From positions 3,951,001 through 4,015,000 of the forward strand of contig NZ_CP150096.1 in the NCBI RefSeq assembly GCF_038396765.1: a stretch of DNA of 64,000 nt, given 5' to 3'. Source of the DNA: Chitinophaga caseinilytica (GTDB lineage: Bacteria; Bacteroidota; Bacteroidia; Chitinophagales; Chitinophagaceae). A program made the translations under genes and the position numbers. The notes beneath the pieces were generated by a model, which was given only the letters and a program-made list of their open reading frames with translations, did not search any database and was not told the origin of the DNA. Positions 1 to 7,116 of this stretch are shown here, one piece after another; positions within the stretch are counted from its first letter, which is position 1, and the number at the start of each line of letters is the position of its first letter.

Positions 1-200
1 ACGAAAACGAAATACCGGAAGCCTGCAAAGTAAGCCTGCGGCTGGAAGCAGACGCCTTCTACAAACAACTGCGCAAACAGCAGCCTTCCGGTAATATCAC
101 CGCTTCGCCCACGCTCGCTGCGGCCGAAATTCGCCACCAGCGCTACGATTGGGCGCGGCCGGCTTATTACCGCCATCTCCACAGGTACAACCTGTTTTGA
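1..200 (+). CDS. C-terminal fragment of an unknown protein
   Basis: An open frame enters from the left edge (first full codon at base 3) and ends at TGA 198-200, giving about 65 C-terminal residues that end in RYNLF. The tail is rich in aromatic and basic residues (RYDWARPAYYRHLHRYNLF). I do not recognise the family and the N-terminus lies outside the window. Support is only the uninterrupted frame and host-like codon use, followed by a short intergenic gap before the next gene on the same strand. Confidence 0.5.
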   Translation, partial: ENEIPEACKVSLRLEADAFYKQLRKQQPSGNITASPTLAAAEIRHQRYDWARPAYYRHLHRYNLF

Positions 201-298
201 CCCCCTCCCCATATTTCCCCGAGATGCATTCTCCCGATTTTTTCCGCCCATGCAAGGGCCGGGATGAATTATTTCTGTAAATTATAAACCGTAATACG

Positions 299-585
299 AT
301 GAAATGCCCGAATTGCAACGAAACGTTGCTCATGACGCAGCGCAACAACGTGGAGATCGACTATTGCCCCAACTGCCGGGGCGTTTGGCTCGATAAAGGA
401 GAACTGGACAAGCTGCTGGAATTCGCCGAGCGCCGCTCGATGGATGAAAACCGCCACAGTGGCGAGCACCGGCGCGATGAGCATCACCGGTACGACGAGC
501 GCCGCGACAAAGACCACTACGACGACCGCCATAAATATCCCAGGAAGAAAAAGGCTTTCTGGGCGACTTTTTCGATTTCGACTGA
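299..585 (+). CDS. zf-TFIIB zinc-ribbon protein, apparent frameshift near the 3' end
   Basis: The N-terminus has two CPxC knuckles (MKCPNCNE, DYCPNCRG) followed by VWLDKGELDKLLE, the signature of the zf-TFIIB zinc-ribbon family of small bacterial proteins with no assigned biochemical role. A charged H/R/D/E-rich linker follows and then a basic RKKK patch. In the starting frame the ORF would run on to 832, deep into the next gene, with nonsense residues. A -1 shift at the A5 run (548-552) instead gives GFLGDFFDFD and a stop at 583-585, a plausible short acidic tail ending just before the terC-like gene at 604. One missing A (A6 to A5) would restore the frame: either an indel in the assembly or a real mutation. 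The zinc-ribbon assignment is firm; the corrected end is inferred. Confidence 0.7.
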
Positions 586-603
586 ACTACTAAAAACCGA
601 TAA

Positions 604-1377
604 ATGGAATTCATTACACCCGACTTTGCCGACCTCGGCGTCTGGATCAGTTTGCTCACACTGTGTTTCCTGGAGATCGTCCTGGGGATCGATAACATTA
701 TTTTCATCTCCATCGTGGCGGGAAAACTGCCAGAGCACCAGCAACGGAAGGCCCGCAACATCGGCCTTACCCTCGCCATGGTGTTCAGGGTGGGATTGCT
801 GCTTTGTATCAACTGGATCGTGGGGCTGGTAGACCCGGTCGTTGCATTCAAATGGATCAACGGCACGGAGATAGCGTTGAGTTGGAAAGACATTATCCTG
901 CTGGCCGGTGGCCTGTTCCTCATCGTGAAAAGCACGCTGGAAATCCACCATAAACTGCAGTCGGAAGGGCACGACGGCGATAAAAAGACGCGCACGCCCC
1001 ACAGCCTGGGCGCCGTGCTGTTCCAGATCGTACTGGTAGACGCGGTTTTCTCGTTCGATTCCATCCTCACGGCCGTGGGGCTCGTGGAAAACGTGATCAT
1101 CATGATCATTGCCGTGATCGTTTCGATCCTGATCATGATGCTGTTCGCCGGGCCGGTAACGCGCATCATCAATAAACAACCTACGCTGCAAATGCTGGCG
1201 CTGACTTTCCTCATCGTGATCGGTGTGGTATTGATCGCCAGCGGTTTCCACCAGGAAATCAGCAAGAGCATCATCTACTCCTGCCTCGGCTTCTCCCTCA
1301 TCGTGGAGTTGCTGAACATCCGGCTGAGAGGAAGGAACGCGAAAAACATCGAGCTGAATACCACCGAAGTGGATTAA
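604..1377 (+). CDS. TerC family integral membrane protein
   Basis: 257 residues, almost entirely hydrophobic segments, about seven predicted membrane spans. The first span carries LEIVLGIDNIIFIS, the conserved acidic in-membrane motif of TerC/YkoY/YjbE proteins, and a later span has the matching FSFDSILTAVG motif. The family is linked to tellurite resistance and, in several bacteria, to manganese export coupled to exoenzyme metalation; the ligand here is unknown. It begins 18 bases after the corrected stop of the zinc-ribbon gene, so the two probably share a transcript. A perfect 12-bp stem hairpin follows at 1396-1427. Confidence 0.9.
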   Translation: MEFITPDFADLGVWISLLTLCFLEIVLGIDNIIFISIVAGKLPEHQQRKARNIGLTLAMVFRVGLLLCINWIVGLVDPVVAFKWINGTEIALSWKDIILLAGGLFLIVKSTLEIHHKLQSEGHDGDKKTRTPHSLGAVLFQIVLVDAVFSFDSILTAVGLVENVIIMIIAVIVSILIMMLFAGPVTRIINKQPTLQMLALTFLIVIGVVLIASGFHQEISKSIIYSCLGFSLIVELLNIRLRGRNAKNIELNTTEVD

Positions 1378-1395
1378 GTTGGGTACGATATCGTT

Positions 1396-1427
1396 GGATG
1401 GGCCGTCTTTTTTGGGACGGCCCATCC
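1396..1427 (+). terminator. Hairpin after the terC-like gene
   Basis: Perfect 12-bp inverted repeat, GGATGGGCCGTC at 1396-1407 and its complement at 1416-1427, with a T-rich 8-base loop. There is no U tract right after the stem on the plus strand, so termination is inferred from the strong stem and its place between a gene end and a new regulatory region. Confidence 0.55.
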
Positions 1428-1447
1428 TATTAAAAGAAAATTGAAAT

Positions 1448-1465
1448 ATAGACAAATTTGTCTAT
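1448..1465. promoter_or_regulatory. Palindromic TetR operator candidate upstream of the TetR gene
   Basis: Perfect 18-bp palindrome ATAGACAAA|TTTGTCTAT centred at 1456/1457, 39 bases before the TetR start codon at 1504. A related imperfect palindrome, also beginning ATAGACA, lies at 2092-2112 just upstream of the hydrolase gene. Perfect dyads of this size are typical TetR binding sites; autoregulation is inferred. Confidence 0.65.
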
Positions 1466-1503
1466 TTCGAAAAATCCATCTACATTTACTTTAAATTCAG
1501 GAC

Positions 1504-2070
1504 ATGCAAAAAGCGGGACCGAAGGAACGGATCATGGAAACGGCCACCCGGCTGTTTTACCGCCAGGGTTTCAACAGTACGGGGATCAACCAGATACTGG
1601 ACGAGGCCAAGGTAGCGAAGGCGAGCCTGTACCAGCATTTTTCCTCGAAGGAGGATCTGGGGCTGCATTACCTGAAGGCCAGCCGGGAATCCTGGTTTGC
1701 GGGGCTGGAGCAGTGGACGGGGAAAAAGAAGGCGCCCGCGCAAAAAGTGGCGGCCTGTTTCGATTTCCTGGAATACGTCATGCAGCAGCAGGATTTCCTG
1801 GGCTGCAAGTTCATCAACATGCTGTCGGAAATCGGGGAAAGCTGCGCCGCGATGTATGCGGAAATTTTGGCCCATAAAACGAAGCTACGCGCGTATTTCA
1901 CGCAACTTGTCCATGATGCGTTGCCGGCAAAGGATGGGGAAGGTGCGGGCTTGACGGCCGACGCCATCTACCTGCTCTTCGAAGGCGCCATCGTGGAAAC
2001 GAAAATCTGCCGCAACACCTGGCCTATCCGGAAAGCCCGGCAAATGTCTTTACAGCTGCTTGAACGGTAG
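1504..2070 (+). CDS. TetR/AcrR family transcriptional regulator
   Basis: 188 residues. Residues 5-60 form a TetR N-terminal HTH: KERIMETATRLFYRQGF, then GINQILDEAKVAKASLYQHF, then SSKEDL, matching the helix-turn-helix and following helix of the family. The rest is the variable ligand-binding and dimerisation region, with a TetR_C-like segment. The gene is flanked by two dyads sharing an ATAGACA half-site (1448-1465 and 2092-2112), so it probably represses itself and the downstream hydrolase/DUF1348 pair. The ligand is unknown. Confidence 0.9.
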   Translation: MQKAGPKERIMETATRLFYRQGFNSTGINQILDEAKVAKASLYQHFSSKEDLGLHYLKASRESWFAGLEQWTGKKKAPAQKVAACFDFLEYVMQQQDFLGCKFINMLSEIGESCAAMYAEILAHKTKLRAYFTQLVHDALPAKDGEGAGLTADAIYLLFEGAIVETKICRNTWPIRKARQMSLQLLER

Positions 2071-2091
2071 CTGTTTTATTTGGGCCATTTA

Positions 2092-2112
2092 ATAGACAGA
2101 CCATTCTGTATA
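2092..2112. promoter_or_regulatory. Second TetR-type dyad upstream of the MBL-fold hydrolase gene
   Basis: TAGACAGA (2093-2100) and TCTGTATA (2105-2112) form an imperfect inverted repeat (7 of 8 paired) with a 4-base spacer, six bases before the ATG at 2118. Its left arm starts with the same ATAGACA as the 1448-1465 palindrome. Such a location would let the TetR protein block transcription or initiation of the downstream pair. Confidence 0.5.
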
Positions 2113-2117
2113 ACTAT

Positions 2118-3129
2118 ATGAAAAGACGCACACTCATTAAACAAATCGCGGCCCTGTCCATTTCGCTGACGGGCGCAACAGCCGCCCAGGCAATCGTGCC
2201 TGAGAGCGCGGAAGAACCGGAAACACCCACGACCGGAAAGGCCGAAGAGATCGCCCCGGGCGTATATTTCCTCAAAGGGAAAACCCGCTATTTTGAAGAC
2301 GGCAATTACCAGGAAGTGGAATGCAACAACGGCTGGATCATCTTCGACGATTTCGTGCTACTGGTAGACGCCAATTTCCCCGGCTCAGGGCCCGCCATCC
2401 TCCAGGAAATCCGTAAAACGACCAACAAGCCCATCCGCTTCGTCTTCAACACTCATCACCACAGCGATCATCTCTACGGCAACAGCTTCTGGATGAAGGA
2501 AGGCGCCACGCCGCTGGCACACGTGGGCGTGATGGAAGAGATCCGCAAGTACGAAACCGGGTTCTTCGGCGGGGCGCCCGGCCGCTGGGAACAGGCGCAG
2601 AAACGGCGGACCGATCTTGCCGCCTGGCCGCTCCTCCCGCCCGTATTGACTTTCAGCGACACTATGGTGATAGAAGACAAGCACCGTCGCGTAGAACTGA
2701 TACATCCCGGTGCGGGGCACACCCGCGGCGACGGCATCGTCTGGCTGCCGCAGGAGCGGGTGCTTTTCGCGGGAGACGCCTGTCTGAACGGGCCTTACAA
2801 CCTTTTCCGCGATGCGGAGGTGGTGTCGTGGACAGGGTCGCTGGAACGCATGGCCGCATTGCAGCCGAAGATCGTGGTGACGGGGCACGGCAATCTCGGC
2901 GACGGTAATACGCCCCGCAACCAGCAACGTTATTTCCAACTTTTGCTGGATTGGGTGAAAACGGCAAAAAAATGGGGGCACTTTCGAGAGCGTACGGTCG
3001 CAGCTACCGGCATTGCGCCAGCGTATCGCAGCCGATCCCGCGGCGGCGGTGTATCTCATCCCAGAACCGGAAATCGCATCGGGCTTTTCGCTTGAAAGTC
3101 ATGTAAAAAGGATTTTTGAAACCGTATAA
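2118..3129 (+). CDS. Exported MBL-fold metallo-hydrolase, frameshift near the 3' end
   Basis: The N-terminus has a Tat-like signal (KRRTLIKQ, then a hydrophobic stretch and AQA). The metallo-beta-lactamase fold is clear: NTHHHSDHLYGN (HxHxDH), HPGAGHTRGDGIVW, LFAGDACLNG and VTGHGNLG metal-binding segments. Members of this superfamily hydrolyse ester, amide or thioester bonds with one or two zinc ions; the substrate cannot be read from sequence. In the starting frame the protein becomes nonsense after LLLDWVKTAKK and stops at 3095. Removing one base from the A7 run at 2966-2972 opens a family-like tail (RSQLPALRQRIAADPAAA and then SLESHVKRIFETV) ending at 3127-3129, 13 bases before the next gene. 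The frameshift is therefore an indel, either sequencing error or genuine. Confidence 0.8.
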
Positions 3130-3141
3130 AAACCGTTGAAA

Positions 3142-3552
3142 ATGGAAAAGAGATTCCCCGTGCCGCCGTTCACCGCAGAAACGGCCCGGCAGAAAGTACA
3201 GGCGGCGGAAGACGCCTGGAACACCCGCAATCCCGAAAAGGTAAGCCTGGCCTATTCTCCCGGCACCGAATGGCGGAACCGCGACGTTTTCCTCAAAGGG
3301 CGCGAAGCCGCACGGCAGTTCCTTACCGCGAAATGGGAAAAGGAGTTGGATTACAAGCTGCGCAAGGAGCTGTGGTCTTTCACGGACAACCGTATCGCCG
3401 TCAGGTTCGAATATGAATGGCACGACGCCGCGGGCCAGTGGTACCGTTCCTACGGCAATGAAATGTGGGAATTCGATGCAGACGGCTATATGGAACGGCG
3501 CTACGCCAGTATCAACGACGCGCCGATCAGCGCATCGGAACGGCGGTTGTAG
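3142..3552 (+). CDS. DUF1348 family protein (NTF2-like fold)
   Basis: 136 residues from ATG 3142 (a TTG six bases upstream is less likely). The pattern [58 protein letters not shown] and YGNEMWEFD is the characteristic run of DUF1348, a single-domain family with an NTF2/SnoaL-like cone fold. No enzymatic activity is established. It directly follows the MBL-fold hydrolase and lies in the same TetR-flanked unit, suggesting a shared small-molecule response. Confidence 0.85.
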   Translation: MEKRFPVPPFTAETARQKVQAAEDAWNTRNPEKVSLAYSPGTEWRNRDVFLKGREAARQFLTAKWEKELDYKLRKELWSFTDNRIAVRFEYEWHDAAGQWYRSYGNEMWEFDADGYMERRYASINDAPISASERRL

Positions 3553-3609
3553 CCCCGGAATCTGACACGCATCCCACAATCCGGGCATTTCCATGATCCG
3601 CCAATAGTG

Positions 3610-3617
3610 TAACTTTA
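3610..3617 (+). promoter_or_regulatory. Candidate -7 box (TAACTTTA)
   Basis: TAACTTTA matches the Bacteroidota -7 consensus TAnnTTTG in seven of eight positions and lies 4 bases before ATG 3622. No clear -33 TTG was found at the usual distance, so this is a candidate only; it would give a near-leaderless mRNA. Confidence 0.35.
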
Positions 3618-3621
3618 CAGC

Positions 3622-3873
3622 ATGAGCGATACACGTAAAACACTCCCGCCGAAAGGCTCTTTCGAAAGCCAGATCGTGGAACTGTTCGAGCAAAAACAGC
3701 CCGCATCGGTTTTGTATGACGATAATGGGGTAACCCGCGCCAACGGGCTCATCGCCGCGATATTCGAAAATGAAGGGGAGAAGTGGTTCCGGCTGATGGA
3801 TGCCACGGAAATCTGTATCGGCTCCCTCATCGCCGTCAACGGTACTTTCGCGTCGGATTATTCGGAATGTTGA
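3622..3873 (+). CDS. Small hypothetical protein
   Basis: 83 residues, no signal peptide or membrane span. The sequence (KGSFESQIVELFEQKQPASVLYDDNG...) looks like a compact alpha/beta cytosolic domain, and the codon use resembles that of its neighbours. I do not recognise the family. A TAACTTTA box directly upstream and a hairpin terminator at 3908-3930 suggest a monocistronic gene. Confidence 0.65.
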   Translation: MSDTRKTLPPKGSFESQIVELFEQKQPASVLYDDNGVTRANGLIAAIFENEGEKWFRLMDATEICIGSLIAVNGTFASDYSEC

Positions 3874-3907
3874 CCTGCCGCTACGGAATCAACATACAAA
3901 ATTAATT

Positions 3908-3930
3908 AAGGCCATCCATCGGGTGGCCTT
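3908..3930 (+). terminator. Terminator after the 83-residue gene
   Basis: AAGGCCATCC / GGGTGGCCTT forms a 10-bp stem (one T-G wobble) with a 3-base loop, followed by an AT-rich stretch. Confidence 0.6.
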
Positions 3931-4029
3931 ATTCACTTTCTCTCCAGCGAACGGAGAAAATCATTTTATCCACACCGCTATAATTTTCCGGAAAATTGGA
4001 TTAAGTTGAAGTACATCAAATTTAACCCG

Positions 4030-4425
4030 ATGAAGAAAATCCTGACCCTTTCTCTGGCACTGATGTGCCTTTCCCTCAGCACGATTTCGTTTGCGCCCGC
4101 CAAAGCCTCGCCGATCGCCCGCAAGGCAACCATGCTCGACTTTCCGCGCGGTATCGAATGGCAGATCAATTATTCGTCGGGGCTCCCGATGGTGGCGCTT
4201 GTGTGGCCCGCATTCAGCCAGGGCGGCCTCGGGCCGGTGCCTTTCACGTTCATGGGCGTTACGCAGTACATCAATCCCACCACCACTACTTCCATTTACT
4301 GGGCGGGAACACAGTACACCCTGCAGCCCAACGTGATCTACACGATGAACATCGCGGGGGTGATTTACTCCTTTAAACTGGGAACTACCGGTTCAGGATG
4401 GTGCGTTATCACCGGTCATACCTGA
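4030..4425 (+). CDS. Small secreted protein of unknown function
   Basis: 131 residues from ATG 4030 (an upstream TTG at 4006 would add eight residues before the signal peptide and is less likely). The N-terminus MKKILTLSLALMCLSLSTISF is a signal peptide. The mature part is rich in G, T, Y and aromatic residues (NPTTTTSIYWAG, VIYTMNIAGVIYSFKLG), suggesting a beta-rich secreted or surface protein. No family recognised. A strong terminator lies between this gene and the convergent LysR gene. Confidence 0.65.
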   Translation: MKKILTLSLALMCLSLSTISFAPAKASPIARKATMLDFPRGIEWQINYSSGLPMVALVWPAFSQGGLGPVPFTFMGVTQYINPTTTTSIYWAGTQYTLQPNVIYTMNIAGVIYSFKLGTTGSGWCVITGHT

Positions 4426-4452
4426 TCGCGCGCAACCCGAAAAAATTCAATG

Positions 4453-4480
4453 TCCCCTGGCCGGGCCGGGGGATTTTTTT
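4453..4480 (+). terminator. Rho-independent terminator
   Basis: TCCCCTGGC (4453-4461) pairs with GCCGGGGGA (4465-4473) with one wobble, followed by seven T. It ends the secreted-protein gene and sits 5 bases from the stop of the opposing LysR gene. Confidence 0.8.
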
Positions 4481-4484
4481 GGGA

Positions 4485-5375
4485 TCAGTCCGACTGCTTT
4501 TTCGCGAATTTCATGAACAGTTGCGCCAGTTTGTGTTGCTGGCCTTGCGGGTGGATGAAATGATATTTGCGGATCAGCTTGAACTGTTTGACGGGCAGCA
4601 TGCGGAGCGTTCCGTTTTCCAGTTCGTTCTGCACGGCGCGGAGGGAGAGGAATGCGGCGCAGGGGGCTTCGCGGAGGTAGGATTTGATCCCTTCGGAACT
4701 GCCCATATGCATGAGGATGTTGAGATCGGTCAGCTTGAGCTCCAGTTTCTTGAGCTCGTTGACGATCACTTCCAGCGTTCCGGAACCGTGTTCGCGCACG
4801 AGCAGGGGGATTTTGGAGAGCTCTTCGGTGGTGAGGGGCCCTTTCCCCGGCGCTTTGAAGCGGGCGTTGCAAATGAGGGCGATCTCGTCTTTGGCCAGCT
4901 CGGTGTATTTAAGTTGCGGATTGCGGGAATGCCCTTCGATAATGCCCACTTCGATTTCCTTGTGCAACAGCGCCTGTTCGATCTGTTCGGTGTTGCCGTT
5001 GATCAGGGAAGTGCGGATGGCGGGATGCTCCTGATTGAAGCGTGCCAGCACACCGGGCAGGTAATACTGTGCGATGGTGGAACTGGCGCCGATGTTGAGC
5101 AGGCCGCCCTGGTCCTGCTTCAGCTGGTGGAGGTCGTACTCCATATTGCCGTACAGCAAAAAGATCTGGCTGGCGTACTGCAGCAGCAGCTTTCCGCCGG
5201 GCGTTAGCCGGATGCGGTTGCCGATCCTTTCGAACAGGGCGATGCCGAGTTGCTCCTCCAGTCCGTGGATATGCTTGGTCACGGCCGGTTGGGAAATAAA
5301 CAGTTCTTCCGCCGCTTTGGTGAAACTGAGCCTTTTGGCGACGGTATGGAATACTTTTAGCCTGAAATCGAACAT
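4485..5375 (-). CDS. LysR family transcriptional regulator
   Basis: 296 residues from ATG at 5375; the open frame extends upstream, but the conserved LysR start MFDFRLKVFHTVAKRLSFT fixes this one. Residues 1-62 hold the winged HTH (SFTKAAEELFISQPAVTKHI, LEEQLGIALFER, LTPGG). Residues 90-290 form the periplasmic-binding-protein-like effector domain (LNIGASSTIAQYYLPGVLARF, VGIIEG, LLVREHGSGT). The domain pattern is close to CysB/YeiE-type regulators; the effector is unknown. A perfect ATAAC-N5-GTTAT dyad with T-N11-A spacing at 5675-5689 is the likely operator. Confidence 0.92.
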   Translation of the reverse strand: MFDFRLKVFHTVAKRLSFTKAAEELFISQPAVTKHIHGLEEQLGIALFERIGNRIRLTPGGKLLLQYASQIFLLYGNMEYDLHQLKQDQGGLLNIGASSTIAQYYLPGVLARFNQEHPAIRTSLINGNTEQIEQALLHKEIEVGIIEGHSRNPQLKYTELAKDEIALICNARFKAPGKGPLTTEELSKIPLLVREHGSGTLEVIVNELKKLELKLTDLNILMHMGSSEGIKSYLREAPCAAFLSLRAVQNELENGTLRMLPVKQFKLIRKYHFIHPQGQQHKLAQLFMKFAKKQSD

Positions 5376-5434
5376 GCGGTAAAAATACGATTTGCGGGGC
5401 AGGAAAAACAGGGAATGCGGGAAGGATGGGAGAA

Positions 5435-5626
5435 TTAGCGGGATTGATGCGCCGAAACGACGGTGGCCGGCTGGCCGGAAGGGGCAGTTTGACCGATGGT
5501 GCCGGTATGGAGCAGGAAGAGCAGCGCCAGCAGGAATGTACCTGCGAGGAGCACGTAGCTGGTATATTTGCAGCGTAGGAACGCGGGATCGGTGAGCGGT
5601 TGCATATATCTTGATTTGCCCTTCAA
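5435..5626 (-). CDS. Possible small single-span membrane protein
   Basis: 63 residues (or 56 from the internal ATG at 5605) with one strong hydrophobic span, SYVLLAGTFLLALLFLLH, and a short polar tail. It lies 59 bases upstream of the LysR gene on the same strand, downstream of the dyad at 5675-5689, so it would be the first gene of that transcript. No family recognised. The clean membrane span favours a real gene; the short length and GC-rich context keep confidence low. Confidence 0.35.
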   Translation of the reverse strand: MKGKSRYMQPLTDPAFLRCKYTSYVLLAGTFLLALLFLLHTGTIGQTAPSGQPATVVSAHQSR

Positions 5627-5674
5627 AAGTACCGATTGCCGCGGCCGCAGTCAAATCACCAATGTTGATGGTGC

Positions 5675-5689
5675 ATAACTTTTGGTTAT
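5675..5689. promoter_or_regulatory. LysR-type box ATAAC-N5-GTTAT
   Basis: Perfect 5-bp inverted repeat with 5-base spacer, containing the T-N11-A core of LysR binding sites (T 5676, A 5688). It lies upstream of the minus-strand small ORF and lysR gene and about 190 bases upstream of the plus-strand gene at 5880. A second, looser dyad CACCA-N7-TGGTG lies just before it at 5657-5673. Confidence 0.55.
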
Positions 5690-5879
5690 AATATTTTCAT
5701 TTTCGATAACTGGATGGAATATTCTCAGCGTGAAATCCATTTCGGGAGCCGGAATTGCTACTTCAAAGGTCAAAATAGCCGGTTTGTTAACGTGGCGGCC
5801 GGGTTGAGCGGGAATATCGCTTTCTTTGTACCTTCGGGCAATTGATTATAATTGTTCAACTCCAAAAAAATCTTCAACA

Positions 5880-6455
5880 ATGAAAGCATTACGTATGGTA
5901 ATGTGCATGGCAGGCGCCCTTATGCTGGCGGCCACCGCTCATGCGCAGCGCATCCGCGTGACGGAAGGCAGCCTGGATGTCCTCAAAAACGAAAAAGACA
6001 TTAACATCGAGTTTACGTACGACAACATGAAGGTCGGCAAGTTCGACAAGGAAGCCGATTACGTGGCCAGCCGGGTCAAAGACCTGAACAAGAAAGAGCC
6101 CGGCCGGGGAGACACCTGGGCCAAAGCCTGGGTCGACGATCGCAAGGCGCGCTTCGAGCCCAAGTTCGAGGAGCTTTTCACGCAGGTGACCGATCTCAAG
6201 TTCACCAACAAAGCCAAATACACCCTCATCTTCAATACCTCGTTCACCGAGCCCGGCTTCAACGTAGGCGTGATGCGCAAAAACGCTTACATCAGCGGAG
6301 AATTCACCCTCATGGAGTCCGGAAAGGTGGTCGCAAAAGGTACGCTCGAAAAATCGCCCGGCAGAACGTTCTGGGATAACGATTTCGACACCGGGGAACG
6401 CATTTCGGAAGCGTATGAGATGGCCGGAAAGGCCCTCGGCCGCTACATCCGATAG
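5880..6455 (+). CDS. Secreted hypothetical protein
   Basis: 191 residues from ATG 5880, with a signal peptide (KALRMVMCMAGALMLAATAHAQ). The mature protein is mixed alpha/beta with many charged residues; the segment FTYDNMKVGKFDKEADYVASRV and the tail AGKALGRYIR resemble a group of Bacteroidota periplasmic unknowns, but I assign no function. A TTG (5804-5806) and TACCTTCG (5829-5836) upstream could be promoter elements. A bidirectional hairpin terminates it at 6483-6515. Confidence 0.75.
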   Translation: MKALRMVMCMAGALMLAATAHAQRIRVTEGSLDVLKNEKDINIEFTYDNMKVGKFDKEADYVASRVKDLNKKEPGRGDTWAKAWVDDRKARFEPKFEELFTQVTDLKFTNKAKYTLIFNTSFTEPGFNVGVMRKNAYISGEFTLMESGKVVAKGTLEKSPGRTFWDNDFDTGERISEAYEMAGKALGRYIR

Positions 6456-6482
6456 GTTTTCAAACGGGTAAACGCCCAAAAT

Positions 6483-6515
6483 CGATCCCCCGCCGGTTCG
6501 CCGTGCGGGGGATCG
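6483..6515. terminator. Bidirectional terminator between convergent genes
   Basis: Perfect 11-bp stem CGATCCCCCGC (6483-6493) with its complement (6505-6515), followed by a T-rich stretch on the plus strand and preceded by an A-rich stretch. It separates the plus gene ending at 6455 from the minus gene ending at 6536. Confidence 0.7.
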
Positions 6516-6535
6516 TTCTTAATTGTCCTGGAAAG

Positions 6536-6943
6536 CTACACTTCCATCGCGTCGTATACGATCACTTTATCCCACAGGTGGCTGCATTTTTTGATGAATT
6601 CCTGGTGGATGGGGTGCACCTGGTAAGCGGCTTCGCCTTCCACGTTGTCGAAAAACATCAGTTCGGATACGCCCCAGGTAGTGTCTACCACGCCACGCGC
6701 TTCGGTATTGGCTACGATGCCCACGCGAAGGTCGCGCACAGTGGGGATTTTGGCGAGCGTTTTCAGCCCGGCGATCAACGCATCACGGTCTTCTTTCGAT
6801 CCCGGGTTCTTCAGCCAGAAGAATACATGGTGACACATGGGATATTTTTTGGCAGCGGTTTGTCCCGGCATGGCGGCTGCCGCAGTTCCGGCACAAATTG
6901 CCGCCGCGGTGCCCAGGAATTTGCGCCTGTTCGTTTTGCTCAT
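6536..6943 (-). CDS. Dabb (stress-responsive A/B barrel) domain protein with Tat-like signal
   Basis: 135 residues. The N-terminus SKTNRRKFLGTAAAICAG is a twin-arginine-type signal. The mature part is one Dabb domain: CHHVFFWLKNPGSKEDRDALIAGL, then RVGIVANTEARG and the terminal HPIHQEFIKK...VYDAME. Dabb proteins form small dimeric ferredoxin-like barrels; some are stress-induced, others are decarboxylase or cyclase relatives. No substrate can be inferred. It stands alone, convergent with the upstream secreted protein. Confidence 0.88.
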   Translation of the reverse strand: MSKTNRRKFLGTAAAICAGTAAAAMPGQTAAKKYPMCHHVFFWLKNPGSKEDRDALIAGLKTLAKIPTVRDLRVGIVANTEARGVVDTTWGVSELMFFDNVEGEAAYQVHPIHQEFIKKCSHLWDKVIVYDAMEV

Positions 6944-7084
6944 GGGTTTCTCTTTTGGTTTTAGTTGATGATCCGCTTAAAATACGCAACATTCCCCATT
7001 TCCGGAAGCCTCCGCGATGAAATAGGCGTTACCGCCCACGGAAAATGAGCATTGGCACCGATTCACCGTCGTCGTAGATGGCCA

Positions 7085-7092
7085 TAGCTTTG
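7085..7092 (+). promoter_or_regulatory. Candidate -7 box (TAGCTTTG)
   Basis: Exact match to the Bacteroidota -7 consensus TAnnTTTG. It lies between the two possible starts of the next gene (7078 and 7117), so if it is used the transcript begins downstream of 7078 and the ATG at 7117 is the true start. No -33 element at standard spacing was seen. Confidence 0.4.
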
Positions 7093-7116
7093 CACCTGAA
7101 TCAAGCCGGAAATCGT

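Noticed and set aside
541..556. Programmed -1 ribosomal frameshift in the zinc-ribbon gene
   Set aside because: The slippery site is not the canonical A AAA AAG, no strong downstream stem was seen, and a single-base homopolymer indel explains it more simply; not fully excluded.
299..832. A 177-residue zinc-ribbon protein read entirely in the starting frame
   Set aside because: It would overlap the TerC gene by 229 bases, and the C-terminal half has no family resemblance.
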